Shown in pieces: positions 18,524 to 27,154 of a stretch of DNA of 64,000 nucleotides. Position 1 is the stretch's first letter, and every line of letters starts with the position of its first letter. Source of the DNA: Pacificibacter marinus (lineage in GTDB: Bacteria; Pseudomonadota; Alphaproteobacteria; Rhodobacterales; Rhodobacteraceae); assembly GCF_018860665.1 (NCBI RefSeq), contig NZ_JAHKPK010000055.1, forward strand, positions 236,946-300,945. The letters run 5' to 3'. The translations under genes and the position numbers were made by a program. The notes below the pieces were generated by a model, which saw only the letters and a list, made by a program, of their open reading frames with translations, had not been told where the DNA came from and searched no databases.

Positions 18524-20731
18524 TTAGGTCGCTTTGCTGTCCACGCCTGCGCCAAAACGCTCGTAAAACGTCTCATTCGCGCCAGCGATATCGCGCAGCA
18601 AGGCAGGTGTTTCAAACCGCGCGCCATGGGTTGCCGTCAGTTTGTCACACATATCCACGGCTTGGGCGGCGCCGATGATGTCCAGCCAGCTGAACGGGCC
18701 ACCAGACCACGGCATAAAGCCCCAACCCAAAATCGCGCCAACATCGCCTTCGCGAATATCCGTCAAAACGCCCGCTTCCAAAGCGCGCACAGCCTCAAGA
18801 ACCTGCGCCATGATCAATCGGTGCTGCACTTCGTCCAGTTCGGGCTGGCTTTCTGCCGTTGGGAACTCGTCGGTGAAGCCCGTCCATAGCGCGCCGCGTT
18901 TGCCGCGATCGTCGTAGTCGTAAAAGCCTGCCTTCGATTTGCGGCCCAAACGCGCTTGATCTGCCATCCAAAACAGGACCTCGTCCACGGCCGCATCAGG
19001 GTAATCATCGCCCATGGCCGCCTTGGTGGCCTTGGCGATTTTTACCCCCAAATCCACTGAGGTCTCATCAATCAGTTGTAATGGCCCAAGCGGCATGCCC
19101 AAAAGCTTGGCTGCATTTTCAATCAGGGGCAATTCAACGCCTTCGGCCGCCATGCGCAGACCTTCGTTGATGTAGGGGATGATGCAGCGATTGGCGTAAA
19201 AGAACCGTGCGTCATTCACCACAATCGGCGTTTTGCGAATTTGTCTTACGAAATCAAGCGCTTTGGCCACGGCGATATCGCCAGTCTTTTGGCCCTTGAT
19301 GATTTCGACCAATAACATTTTGTCCACGGGGCTGAAAAAATGGATGCCGATGAACTGTTCAGGGCGCTTGGAGGCCTTGGCCAATTCGGTAATCGGCAGA
19401 GTCGAGGTGTTGGTGGCAAAAATGCAATCCTCACCGACAATGGCCTCGACCTTGGCGGTCACGTCGGCCTTGACCGACGGATCTTCGAACACCGCCTCAA
19501 CAATTAAATCACAGCCCTTGAGCGCGTCGTAATCGGTCGTGGCGTTGATGCGTGCAAGCACGTCTGCTTTGCTGTCAGGCGTTTCTTTTTTACGCGCAAT
19601 GCCTTTGTCCAAAATGCCTTCGGAATAGGATTTTCCTTTATCTGCGCTTTCTTGTTTGGCGTCGATCAAAACAACATCGATTCCCGCCTTGGCAGACACA
19701 TAGGCAATGCCCGCACCCATCATGCCCGCACCGATGATGCCGATGCGTTTGACAGATTGATCGCTCACCTCTGGGCGATTGGCGCCTTTTTCCAGTGCTT
19801 CTTTGTTAATGAACAATGACCGGATCATCGCGCCTGAGGATGGGTTCATCAAGACATTGGTGAACCACCGCGCCTCGATCTTGAGCGCTGTGTCAAAGGG
19901 CACCATTGCGCCTTCATAGATGGCCGATAGCATGGCTTTGGCCGCAGGATAGACGCCCTGCGTTTGGCCGTTGACCATGGCAGATGCCCCAACAAAGGTC
20001 ATGAAACCCGCAGGGTGATAAGGCGCGCCGCCGGGCATTTTCCAACCCTTAGCGTCCCAAGGTTTTAATATGTCAGCATCCTTGGCCGACAACACCCAAG
20101 CCTTGGCTTCAGACAACAGGTCAACCGCAGGCACGATCTCGTCGATGACGCCGCTGGCTTTGGCCTTTTTCGGGTCCATCATTTGGCCCTGCAACAAGAT
20201 CGGCGAGGCTGCCATGGCGCCCAGTTTGCGTGAAATCCGCGTTGTGCCGCCTGCGCCGGGGAAAATGCCGACTTTGATCTCTGGCAGGCCGATTTTGGCC
20301 TTTGGATTGTCTGCCGCAAAAATGCGGTGGCAGGCCAGCGGCAATTCCAATCCGATGCCAAGCGCCGTGCCCGTCAATGCCGCAGCAATTGGTTTGCCGC
20401 CTTTGTTGGTCTTGGGGTCCATGCCTGCGCGTTCGATCTTGCGCAAGATGGCGTGCATCGCCATCGTGCCCTCGAATAGGCCTTTGGCTGGATTATCGCC
20501 TGCGCTGTCTTTCATTGCGGCGATGATGTTCAAATCCATCCCGCCCGCGAATGTGTCTTTGCCCGAAGTGATGACCACGCCTTTGACGTTATCGTCTGCG
20601 AGGGCCGCATCGATATGGGTGTCCAAATCTGCAAGGCCTTCGAGTGACAGCACATTCATGCTTTTGGCAGCAACGTCCCACGTGATAACGGCAACGCCGT
20701 CTGTATCGATCTCATATGTAAAATCTGTCAT
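18524..20731 (-). CDS. fadJ: Fatty oxidation complex alpha subunit: enoyl-CoA hydratase / 3-hydroxyacyl-CoA dehydrogenase
   Basis: 735 residues with an N-terminal crotonase domain (about 1-190; FAGGMDLN and the GTALGIGLELPLACH oxyanion region) and C-terminal hydroxyacyl-CoA dehydrogenase domains (NAD-binding GIIGAGMMGAGIAY at about 320, then NTSTLPI and HFFSPVDKM with the catalytic His). It catalyses hydration of enoyl-CoA and NAD-dependent oxidation of 3-hydroxyacyl-CoA in beta-oxidation. It is the last gene of a unit following the thiolase by 3 bases, matching the alpha/beta complex. FadB and FadJ cannot be told apart by motif; I use fadJ as a label for the family. Confidence 0.93.
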   Translation of the reverse strand: MTDFTYEIDTDGVAVITWDVAAKSMNVLSLEGLADLDTHIDAALADDNVKGVVITSGKDTFAGGMDLNIIAAMKDSAGDNPAKGLFEGTMAMHAILRKIERAGMDPKTNKGGKPIAAALTGTALGIGLELPLACHRIFAADNPKAKIGLPEIKVGIFPGAGGTTRISRKLGAMAASPILLQGQMMDPKKAKASGVIDEIVPAVDLLSEAKAWVLSAKDADILKPWDAKGWKMPGGAPYHPAGFMTFVGASAMVNGQTQGVYPAAKAMLSAIYEGAMVPFDTALKIEARWFTNVLMNPSSGAMIRSLFINKEALEKGANRPEVSDQSVKRIGIIGAGMMGAGIAYVSAKAGIDVVLIDAKQESADKGKSYSEGILDKGIARKKETPDSKADVLARINATTDYDALKGCDLIVEAVFEDPSVKADVTAKVEAIVGEDCIFATNTSTLPITELAKASKRPEQFIGIHFFSPVDKMLLVEIIKGQKTGDIAVAKALDFVRQIRKTPIVVNDARFFYANRCIIPYINEGLRMAAEGVELPLIENAAKLLGMPLGPLQLIDETSVDLGVKIAKATKAAMGDDYPDAAVDEVLFWMADQARLGRKSKAGFYDYDDRGKRGALWTGFTDEFPTAESQPELDEVQHRLIMAQVLEAVRALEAGVLTDIREGDVGAILGWGFMPWSGGPFSWLDIIGAAQAVDMCDKLTATHGARFETPALLRDIAGANETFYERFGAGVDSKAT

Positions 20732-20734
20732 CTG

Positions 20735-21946
20735 TTACATCCGTTCAATGATGGTTGCAGCACCCATGCCAGAGGCGATGCACAGTGTCGCCAAGCCCAC
20801 ACCTTTGCCAGTGCGTTCCAGCTCGTCCAAAAGCGTGCCGATGATCATCGCGCCAGTGGCCCCAAGCGGGTGTCCCATAGCGATCGATCCGCCGTTGACA
20901 TTGACCTTGGAACTGTCGACATCAAAGGCCTGCATAAAGCGCAAGACGACAGAGGCAAAAGCCTCGTTCACTTCAAATAGGTCGATGTCAGAGATGGTCA
21001 TGCCGTTGTCAGCAAGGATTTTCTGCGTCGCGGGTACGGGGCCGGTCAGCATGATGGTGGGGTCGGTGCCGATTTTAGCAGTGGCACGAATACGTGCGCG
21101 GGGTTTGAGACCGAATTTTTCACCGAACTCTTTGTTGCCGATCAACACAGCAGCCGAACCATCAACGATGCCCGATGAATTGCCCGCATGGTGGATGTGA
21201 TTGATCGCTTCCAAATGCGGGTATTTCATCAAGGCGACTTTATCAAAACCGGGCATCACTTCGCCCATATCTTTGAATGCAGGTTTTAGTTTGGCGAGGG
21301 CCTCAACATCGGTGCCAGGGCGCATGTATTCATCTTGATCCAAAATGGTCAGGCCGTTTTGGTCTAATATTGGAACAATAGAATCTTTAAATCGGCCCTC
21401 GGCCCAAGCCATTTCCGCTCGCTTTTGCGACTCGACAGCCAAAGCATCGGCATCATCGCGGGTAAAACCAAATTCGGTGGCGATGATATCGGCAGAAATC
21501 CCTTGGGGAACAAAATAAGTGTCCATCGCAATGCTTGGATCTACCGCAATCGCAGCCCCGTCAGAGCCCATGGGCACACGGCCCATCATCTCGACACCGC
21601 CCGCGATATAGGCCATGCCCGCGCCGCCTTTGATTTGGTTCGCGGCCAGATTGACCGCTTCCATACCTGAGGCACAAAAGCGATTGATCGCAAGCCCAGG
21701 GATGCGTTGGTCAAGGTCTGAGGCCAGCACGGCTGTGCGCGCCAAACAGCCGCCCTGTTCACCAACTTGGGTCACATTGCCCCAAATCACGTCTTCAACG
21801 GCGTGGCCCGTCAGCCCGCTGCGGGTCTTGATGGCGTTGAGCATCTGCGCGGATAGGCGCGCTGCGGTGACCTCGTGCAGGCTACCGTCTTTGCGGCCTT
21901 TGCCACGGGGGCTGCGCACCGCATCGTAAATATATGCCTCAGTCAT
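20735..21946 (-). CDS. fadA: Acetyl-CoA C-acyltransferase (3-ketoacyl-CoA thiolase)
   Basis: 403 residues. The nucleophilic cysteine is C91 in NRFCASGMEAVN. The C-terminal GGSIAMGHPLGATGA supplies the catalytic His, and LCIASGMGAA the second Cys. It cleaves 3-ketoacyl-CoA to acetyl-CoA plus a shortened acyl-CoA and probably forms a complex with the adjacent fadJ product. It lies 10 bases after the GST gene and 3 bases before fadJ, so the three are one operon. GAGGAAC precedes the start. A biosynthetic acetyl-CoA acetyltransferase is less likely given the fadJ pairing. Confidence 0.93.
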   Translation of the reverse strand: MTEAYIYDAVRSPRGKGRKDGSLHEVTAARLSAQMLNAIKTRSGLTGHAVEDVIWGNVTQVGEQGGCLARTAVLASDLDQRIPGLAINRFCASGMEAVNLAANQIKGGAGMAYIAGGVEMMGRVPMGSDGAAIAVDPSIAMDTYFVPQGISADIIATEFGFTRDDADALAVESQKRAEMAWAEGRFKDSIVPILDQNGLTILDQDEYMRPGTDVEALAKLKPAFKDMGEVMPGFDKVALMKYPHLEAINHIHHAGNSSGIVDGSAAVLIGNKEFGEKFGLKPRARIRATAKIGTDPTIMLTGPVPATQKILADNGMTISDIDLFEVNEAFASVVLRFMQAFDVDSSKVNVNGGSIAMGHPLGATGAMIIGTLLDELERTGKGVGLATLCIASGMGAATIIERM

Positions 21947-21956
21947 GAGTTCCTCC

Positions 21957-22592
21957 TCAGGCCCGATCCGCAGGGGATCCGGGCATCATGTCGTAGGGAT
22001 GTTTCCAGTTGGGAAGACGTTCGATATTTCCCAACCATCGGTCAATATTGGCCCAATCGGTCCGTTCGAACCCAAAGGGTTCAGGGTAAAACAGGTAACC
22101 ACAGCAAGCGATATCGGCGATGGTCACATCGTCGCCGACCAACCAATCGCGCCCCTCTAACGCTGTGTTTAGCACCTTGAGGGCGGCCATAACGCGGCCC
22201 GTGGTAAAGGCGATGACATCGGAAGAGCGTTTCTCGGGCGCGAGGAAGTTGGTCAAAAACCGCAATCCCCCGGCTGTGCCGGACATCTTTTGATTGTCCC
22301 ACAGCACCCAGCGCATAACTTCGCGCGCGTCCGCAGGTGTTTTGCCGCCCAATTTGCCGGATGTTTCGACCGCGTAATGTTGGATCACGCCAGATTGGCT
22401 CAGTTTGACGTCACCATCGATGAAATAGGGAACTTCGCCCATCACATTCATTGCAAGATAGTCTGGCGTGCGTGCGCCGCCGTTGAAGAAGTCTACATAG
22501 ACCGGTTCCCAGTCTATGCCGCATAAGGTGAGTGTGAGCGCCGCTTTATAAGCGTTGCCGCTTTCGCCAAAGCAATAAAGTTGAGCTGTCAT
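21957..22592 (-). CDS. Glutathione S-transferase family protein
   Basis: 211 residues with an N-terminal thioredoxin-like domain (1-80; MTAQLYCFGESGNAYKAALT, and VPYFIDGDVKLSQSGVI with the cis-Pro and the glutathione-binding Ser) and an all-helical C-terminal domain (GRDWLVGDDVTIADIAC is the conserved N-capping box). It is cytoplasmic. I choose ATG 22592 because GGAGGGC lies just upstream; the frame is open further but without support. It sits 10 bases before the thiolase gene, which suggests a role tied to acyl-CoA metabolism or detoxification of reactive enoyl or aldehyde products. The substrate is unknown. Confidence 0.88.
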   Translation of the reverse strand: MTAQLYCFGESGNAYKAALTLTLCGIDWEPVYVDFFNGGARTPDYLAMNVMGEVPYFIDGDVKLSQSGVIQHYAVETSGKLGGKTPADAREVMRWVLWDNQKMSGTAGGLRFLTNFLAPEKRSSDVIAFTTGRVMAALKVLNTALEGRDWLVGDDVTIADIACCGYLFYPEPFGFERTDWANIDRWLGNIERLPNWKHPYDMMPGSPADRA

Positions 22593-22710
22593 GATGTGCC
22601 CTCCGTTTGGATATACATAGGGATGATCCGGCAAGATGTGAGGGGCGAGACCAAGAAATTGAGGGCCGAGTTGACATGAGAATGGGGGACGATATGGGGC
22701 GCGGCGTGTC

Positions 22711-22923
22711 TCATTTTTTCCGGTCCTCCAAATCCGAATTGAACAGTCGCAGGCGGTGTTCAAGCTTTTCCTGATGCGTCACGGAAGAGAAGTTTTCAAA
22801 GAGGAAAGACAGAGCCTCACCCTCATTCAACCCCGCCTCCCGCGAGAATGATTTGAGACGACGATAGCCATCTTCGGTCATTGAAACAGAAAAACGCCGC
22901 GTCATTCTAAATCGTTTGGGCAT
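22711..22923 (-). CDS. Small ribbon-helix-helix-like protein
   Basis: 70 residues. The N-terminus TRRFSVSMTEDGYRRLKSFS has the alternating strand and helix pattern of ribbon-helix-helix DNA-binding proteins, followed by a second helix (GEALSFLFENF) and a charged C-terminal helix. ATG 22923 has CGGAGCG at good distance. It is first in line before GST-thiolase-fadJ (118 bases to the GST start), so it could autoregulate that operon. Two TTTGCA-type half sites, TTTGCAAC and TTTGCACA on the minus strand, lie at 22941-22958 just upstream. Function is inferred from fold pattern and context. Confidence 0.65.
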   Translation of the reverse strand: MPKRFRMTRRFSVSMTEDGYRRLKSFSREAGLNEGEALSFLFENFSSVTHQEKLEHRLRLFNSDLEDRKK

Positions 22924-22970
22924 GGTTACGCTCCGTCATTTGTGCAAATGGTTGCAAAAAAGGGGCGCAC

Positions 22971-23004
22971 AAAAAAGCCCTTCGCCCGCAATGGGGCAAA
23001 GGGC
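22971..23004 (-). terminator. Terminator of the acyl-CoA dehydrogenase gene
   Basis: Stem GCCCTT-C-GCCC with GGGGC-AAAGGGC (one mismatch) at 22977-23004, then six T on the minus strand (22971-22976). It starts about 24 bases past the stop. Confidence 0.8.
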
Positions 23005-23027
23005 CAATTGCGCAGGGTTGCGCCAGC

Positions 23028-24800
23028 TTAGAATGCTTCGGCAGACAATGCCATGACTGGATCGGCACCACTTTCAATGCGTTTCAACAGTGTTGTCGTC
23101 ATCGGCAATTGGCGGGCCATGTAATAGCGCGCTGTGATCAGTTTGTTCTTATGGAACTCAGGATCGTCAGTGCCGTTTGCCAAGGCTTTCAATGAGGCTT
23201 GCGCCATGCGGCCCCACATCAGACCCAGCGAGACATAGCCGAACAGATGCATGAAATCATATGATCCAGAGAGTGCCGCGTTGGGGTTTTTCATGCCGTT
23301 TTGCATAAAGTACATACCCGCAGCTTGCAGATCTTTTGAGGCGGCTTTGAGCGGTGTGGTGAATTCTTGCATCTCAAGCGCATCGGCCGATTTGCAGAAC
23401 GTTTTGACCATATCGAAATAGGCCATCACATGTTTGCCGCCGTCTTGGGCCAATTTACGCCCCACAAGATCCAAGGCTTGCACGCCATTTGCCCCTTCAT
23501 AGATCATCGCGATACGCGCATCGCGGGTGAACTGGGACATGCCCCATTCCTCGATATAGCCGTGACCGCCAAAGACTTGCTGCGCATTCACCGTGGCCTC
23601 ATAACCTTTATCGGTAAGAAAGCCTTTAAGCACAGGGGTCATCAGAGAAATCAACCCTTCGGCGTCTGCATCACCGCCTTTGTGGCCCGCATCAATCAAG
23701 GACGCGCCCCATAGCATGAACGCTCGCGCGCCCTCAATAAAGGATTTTTGATCCATCAGGTTGCGGCGAATGTCGGGGTGGACGATCAAAGGATCGGCAG
23801 GGCCATCTGGGTTTTCCGCGCCTGTGACCGCACGGCCTTGCAGGCGATCTTTGGCGTAGAGGACAGCGTTTTGATAGGCGGCCTCAGCTTGGGCCAGCCC
23901 TTGCATCGCCACGCCAATCCGCGCTTCGTTCATCATGGTGAACATGGCACGCATGCCTTTGTTCATATCCCCCAAAAGATACCCTGTCGCACCGTCGTAA
24001 TTCATCACACAGGTCGAATTGCCGTGGATGCCCATTTTTTCTTCCAGCGACCCCACAGAGACGCCGTTGTGATCGCCAAGGCTGCCGTCCGTGTTGATGT
24101 TGAATTTTGGTACGATGAACAGCGACACGCCTTTGATGCCCTCAGGGCCACCGGGGACCTTGGCCAGCACAAGGTGAATGACGTTGCTCGACATGTCGTG
24201 ATCGCCCGACGAGATGAAAATCTTTTGACCCGACAGCTTATAAGACCCGTCGTCTTGTGGCTCGGCTTTGGTGCGCATCAGGCCCAAATCGGTCCCGCAA
24301 TGGGGTTCGGTCAGATTCATCGTGCCGGTCCATTCACAGGATACCATTTTGGGCAGATAGGTCGCTTTTTGGTCATCCGTGCCATGCACTAAGATCGCCG
24401 AGGCCGCACCATGGGTGAGGCCGTGATACATGGTGAAGGCTTGGTTCGCGGCTGAAAACAATTCGCCCACAGCTGTACCCATCACATAGGGTAGGCCTTG
24501 GCCGCCAAAGTCTTCGGGCATGTCCAAGCCCGGCCATCCGCCGTCTTTGATTTGCGCGAATGCGTCTTTAAACCCCGTTGGGGTGGTCACGACGCCGTTT
24601 TCTAATTTGCAGCCTTCTGTATCGCCGACACGATTTAAGGGCGCGAGCACATCTGAGGCCAAAGCGCCTGCGGCGTCCAAAATTGCTTCGGTGAATTCTG
24701 CATCCAAATCGCTATATCCCGGCGTATTCGCGCCTGAGATATCCAGTACTTCATGCAAGACATATTGAATGTCTTTGGTCGGAGCTGTGTAGTTGGGCAT
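23028..24800 (-). CDS. Acyl-CoA dehydrogenase with C-terminal extension (FadE/DmdC-like)
   Basis: 590 residues, longer than short-chain dehydrogenases (about 380), because of an N-terminal extension and a C-terminal helical domain. This architecture is shared by the 3-methylmercaptopropionyl-CoA dehydrogenase DmdC of DMSP demethylation and by several fatty acyl-CoA dehydrogenases. Motifs: [17 protein letters not shown] (flavin and substrate), FISSGDHDM, and [13 protein letters not shown] with the catalytic Glu. FAD enzyme, cytoplasmic. ATG 24800 has GGGAGG; the longer frame lacks a site. It is 31 bases after a MerR gene, which probably controls it. Substrate choice between fatty acyl-CoA and MMPA-CoA cannot be made by eye; beta-oxidation neighbours favour the former. 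Confidence 0.88.
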   Translation of the reverse strand: MPNYTAPTKDIQYVLHEVLDISGANTPGYSDLDAEFTEAILDAAGALASDVLAPLNRVGDTEGCKLENGVVTTPTGFKDAFAQIKDGGWPGLDMPEDFGGQGLPYVMGTAVGELFSAANQAFTMYHGLTHGAASAILVHGTDDQKATYLPKMVSCEWTGTMNLTEPHCGTDLGLMRTKAEPQDDGSYKLSGQKIFISSGDHDMSSNVIHLVLAKVPGGPEGIKGVSLFIVPKFNINTDGSLGDHNGVSVGSLEEKMGIHGNSTCVMNYDGATGYLLGDMNKGMRAMFTMMNEARIGVAMQGLAQAEAAYQNAVLYAKDRLQGRAVTGAENPDGPADPLIVHPDIRRNLMDQKSFIEGARAFMLWGASLIDAGHKGGDADAEGLISLMTPVLKGFLTDKGYEATVNAQQVFGGHGYIEEWGMSQFTRDARIAMIYEGANGVQALDLVGRKLAQDGGKHVMAYFDMVKTFCKSADALEMQEFTTPLKAASKDLQAAGMYFMQNGMKNPNAALSGSYDFMHLFGYVSLGLMWGRMAQASLKALANGTDDPEFHKNKLITARYYMARQLPMTTTLLKRIESGADPVMALSAEAF

Positions 24801-24831
24801 ATCGGCCTCCCTGATATTGCGGCGGGAGAGC

Positions 24832-25236
24832 CTATTCTGCCTCTTCCCGTATACGTGTGTTGTCGAGCGTGTTTTGCATCCAAGCCATTTGTTCATCCAA
24901 CTCGGCCAGAACCTGTTGTAGGTCCTCGACTTGATGTTCAAGTTCGGTCTTGCGCGTTTTATAGGCGCTAAGCGTGCCTATAAGTTGTCTCTGCCCGGCG
25001 TCTTCTTCACTGTATAGCTCTAGAAGTTGACGAATTTGTTCTAGGGCGAACCCAAAACGTTTCCCGCGTAAGATTAACTTTAAACGTGCTCGATCTCTGC
25101 TTGTGAACAGGCGTCTTTGGCCTTCTCGGATTGGGAACAAAAGTTCTTTTGCTTCATAAAATCGCAAGGTGCGCGGCGTCACATCATATGCATCGCACAT
25201 CTGGCGTATGGTCATCACCTCGTTTGTCATTGTCAT
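24832..25236 (-). CDS. MerR-family regulator, adjacent to the acyl-CoA dehydrogenase
   Basis: 134 residues: a winged helix-turn-helix ([21 protein letters not shown], then the [20 protein letters not shown] wing and second helix) and a C-terminal dimerisation coiled coil (about 75-130). There are no metal-binding cysteines, so it senses something other than a metal. MerR proteins of this short type (LiuR-like) control acyl-CoA and branched-chain amino-acid degradation. ATG 25236 has CTGGAGCG upstream; an open frame to 25356 has no site and an implausible sequence. Likely an operon with the dehydrogenase 31 bases downstream. It is a paralogue of the next MerR gene. Confidence 0.82.
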   Translation of the reverse strand: MTMTNEVMTIRQMCDAYDVTPRTLRFYEAKELLFPIREGQRRLFTSRDRARLKLILRGKRFGFALEQIRQLLELYSEEDAGQRQLIGTLSAYKTRKTELEHQVEDLQQVLAELDEQMAWMQNTLDNTRIREEAE

Positions 25237-25647
25237 ATCGCTCCAGTTCATGTGCAGTGACTTGGTTAAGTCTGTGCTGTGGTTTGAAGCGAAGTAGTTC
25301 TCTTGCTCAACACTACAAGCTTCGTCGTCACGGATGTAAACGTAACGTGGCGTCACTTCCCGAATGGTAAAACATTCGACTCATTCCGCGCAGGGCACGC
25401 GAAATATTATTCCCCGCTAAGTTCCAAAAGCGGTTTGAGATAAATGCTCAATTTGACCTGTTTTATTGAATATCTGACGATCAAAGCGATTTGGCTGACA
25501 TCAGACTTGCTACAATTATAACGCAAAATTTGGCCGCAACTGCGAGGCTGAAAAGGGTTAAAACGGCTGTTCAATTGGCAACGACGTTGCGTCGTTTCAG
25601 GTGAGCGTTGGATATCTGCCAGCCAAGAATAAACTGCCCAGCGTTGT
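25237..25647. other. Intergenic region between the two MerR genes
   Basis: No gene supported. It must hold the promoter of the downstream merR-dehydrogenase unit. Near 25336-25350 the minus strand reads CACGTTACGTTTACA, two ACGT cores 6 bases apart, which resembles the TTACGT-type sites of MerR acyl-CoA regulators. A 6-bp inverted repeat AACGAC-N5-GTCGTT lies at about 25579-25595 without a T run. Confidence 0.35.
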
Positions 25648-26013
25648 TTAGCGCTTGTTGATCATATCTTGGCGCAATTGACCAAGCTCTGATATCGCAG
25701 TTTCGATTTCAGAGTGTTGACGTTGCAATTCAGTCAGCTGGCGATCCGCCAATGCGACAAAGGCGTCAGATTGCGCGGCCGTGCCTTCTTCGTTGTAGAT
25801 CAAAAGCCACTGGCGTATTTCTTCCAGTGAAAACCCATATTTTCGCCCGCGTAAAATCAACTTCATCCGAGCCAATTCGCGCGATGTGTAAAATCGGGTG
25901 CGGCCCTCTTTTTCGGGCGATAGCAATTCGATGTATTCGTAATAACGCAAAGTGCGTGGCGTCACATCAAACTGTGAACACATCTCTTTGAATGTGAGGC
26001 GCGCGTTTGGCAT
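25648..26013 (-). CDS. MerR-family regulator, second copy
   Basis: 121 residues. [21 protein letters not shown] starts the winged helix-turn-helix, SRELARMKLILRGRKYGFSL follows, and a C-terminal coiled coil runs from about 75 to 118. It is clearly paralogous to the other MerR gene (shared VTPRTLR, ARxKLILRG, YGFxLEEIRQ patterns). ATG 26013 has AAGGAGAA upstream. It is transcribed away from the thioesterase-MATE unit; the shared 230-base region contains a TTACGTAA palindrome. It could regulate that unit, the acyl-CoA dehydrogenase, or both. Confidence 0.82.
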   Translation of the reverse strand: MPNARLTFKEMCSQFDVTPRTLRYYEYIELLSPEKEGRTRFYTSRELARMKLILRGRKYGFSLEEIRQWLLIYNEEGTAAQSDAFVALADRQLTELQRQHSEIETAISELGQLRQDMINKR

Positions 26014-26146
26014 ACTCGAATTCTCCTTACCCTAAATCTAAACCTTCCTGATCCTTCATGCAATGTGGTTCGGCAATTTTTGACCGAAACATACCATGAC
26101 TGCCGCGCACTCTATGCATCTGTCATAGTATCGTCTGGAGTATTGA

Positions 26147-26160
26147 TTTACGTAAGGTCA
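26147..26160. promoter_or_regulatory. Candidate MerR operator between merR and the thioesterase genes
   Basis: The palindrome TTACGTAA (26148-26155) sits in TGATTTACGTAAGGTCA, in the divergent promoter region. ACGT-centred palindromes are typical of LiuR-type MerR sites as I recall them; the assignment is tentative. Confidence 0.35.
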
Positions 26161-26243
26161 TATATGCTGTGCAGCCTAAGTCATTGCGATGCAGGCTCGC
26201 GTCACAATATCAATAGATATCAAAAAAAATCGAATTGGTTCAC

Positions 26244-26669
26244 ATGATACAAAACCGCACAGATATTGCCGCGCAGTTTATTTCCGCATTGCCCCATGCT
26301 CACGCACTGGGGCTGTCGCTCACGCGCATCGGAACTGCGGATGCCGAAATTCATTTACCTTACGATGAGGCCTTGATCGGCGATCTTGAAACAGGTGTCA
26401 TTCATGGGGGGGCGGTCTCAGCTTTGATGGACACCTGCTGCGGTGCCGCCGTGATGGCGCATCCTGACGCGGGTGTCGCCACCGCCACCATTGATCTGCG
26501 AATTGATTATATGCGTGCAGCCGTGCCCAAAACCACGATTGTGGCTATTGCTGAGTGTTTTCATATGACCGGTTCTGTCGCCTTTGTACGCGCAACTGCG
26601 CATGATGGAACGTCCAAGACCCCCGTGGCGACGGCTACAGGCACTTTTGCAGTGGAGCGTGCAACATGA
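26244..26669 (+). CDS. PaaI-type hot-dog thioesterase, first
   Basis: 141 residues in a single hot-dog fold. Motifs: TGVIHGGAVSALMDTCCGAAVM (the HGG turn and central helix with the catalytic acidic residue) and TATIDLRIDYMRAA. Enzymes of this family hydrolyse acyl- or aryl-CoA thioesters, releasing stalled CoA esters. I prefer ATG 26244; a TTG three codons upstream has no better support. Its end overlaps the next thioesterase gene by ATGA, so the two are translated together and may form a heteromer. Near the MerR and beta-oxidation genes, an acyl-CoA substrate is likely. Confidence 0.85.
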   Translation: MIQNRTDIAAQFISALPHAHALGLSLTRIGTADAEIHLPYDEALIGDLETGVIHGGAVSALMDTCCGAAVMAHPDAGVATATIDLRIDYMRAAVPKTTIVAIAECFHMTGSVAFVRATAHDGTSKTPVATATGTFAVERAT

Positions 26670-27154
26670 CCCGCGCCACGCCAGAACCCGTACAGGTCAT
26701 CAAAACCCGACGCAATTCTGCGCTTGAGGCGCTCAAAGCGCGTGTGCCCTATGCGGCCTATCTTGGGGTTGAATTCGAACGACATGGTGATGAGCTGACC
26801 ACGGTTTTGCCGTTTCGCGCCGATCTTGTTGGTAATCCTGCGCTACAGGCCCTTCATGGCGGGGCCACGGCCGCGTTTCTGGAAATAACGGCGCAGGTTG
26901 TGCTCAGTTGGTCCGTCATTTGGCCACTGGTCGAGGCCGGCGGTGCGGTCGAATCCGTACCGACCTTGCCAAAAACCATTGACATCACAGTGGATTATTT
27001 GCGCTCGGGGCTACCGCGTGATGCCTATGCCCGCGCAAAGATCACCCGCGCAGGGCGTCGGTTTTCATCTGTTCATGTCCAAGCCTGGCAAGACAATGTT
27101 GATCGCCCCTTTGCGATGGCGACGGGACATTTCATGATGCCTGATCATGTCTGA
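26666..27154 (+). CDS. PaaI-type hot-dog thioesterase, second
   Basis: 162 residues. The hot-dog core shows LQALHGGATAAFLEITAQ (HGG motif, with Glu in the catalytic-side helix) and TIDITVDYLRSG. It differs from its partner in a longer N-terminal helix (EPVQVIKTRRNSALEALKA) and a longer insertion after the central helix. It overlaps the previous gene by four bases and the MATE gene by eight, giving a three-gene unit with coupled translation. Coupling of two thioesterases with an exporter suggests hydrolysis of a CoA ester followed by export of the free acid, which is inference. Confidence 0.83.
   Translation: MTRATPEPVQVIKTRRNSALEALKARVPYAAYLGVEFERHGDELTTVLPFRADLVGNPALQALHGGATAAFLEITAQVVLSWSVIWPLVEAGGAVESVPTLPKTIDITVDYLRSGLPRDAYARAKITRAGRRFSSVHVQAWQDNVDRPFAMATGHFMMPDHV

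Noticed and set aside
20070..21200. 376-codon open frame on the + strand across fadJ and fadA
   Set aside because: It is antisense to two well-identified enzymes, rich in Ser, Pro and Ala as shadow frames are, and has no ribosome binding site.
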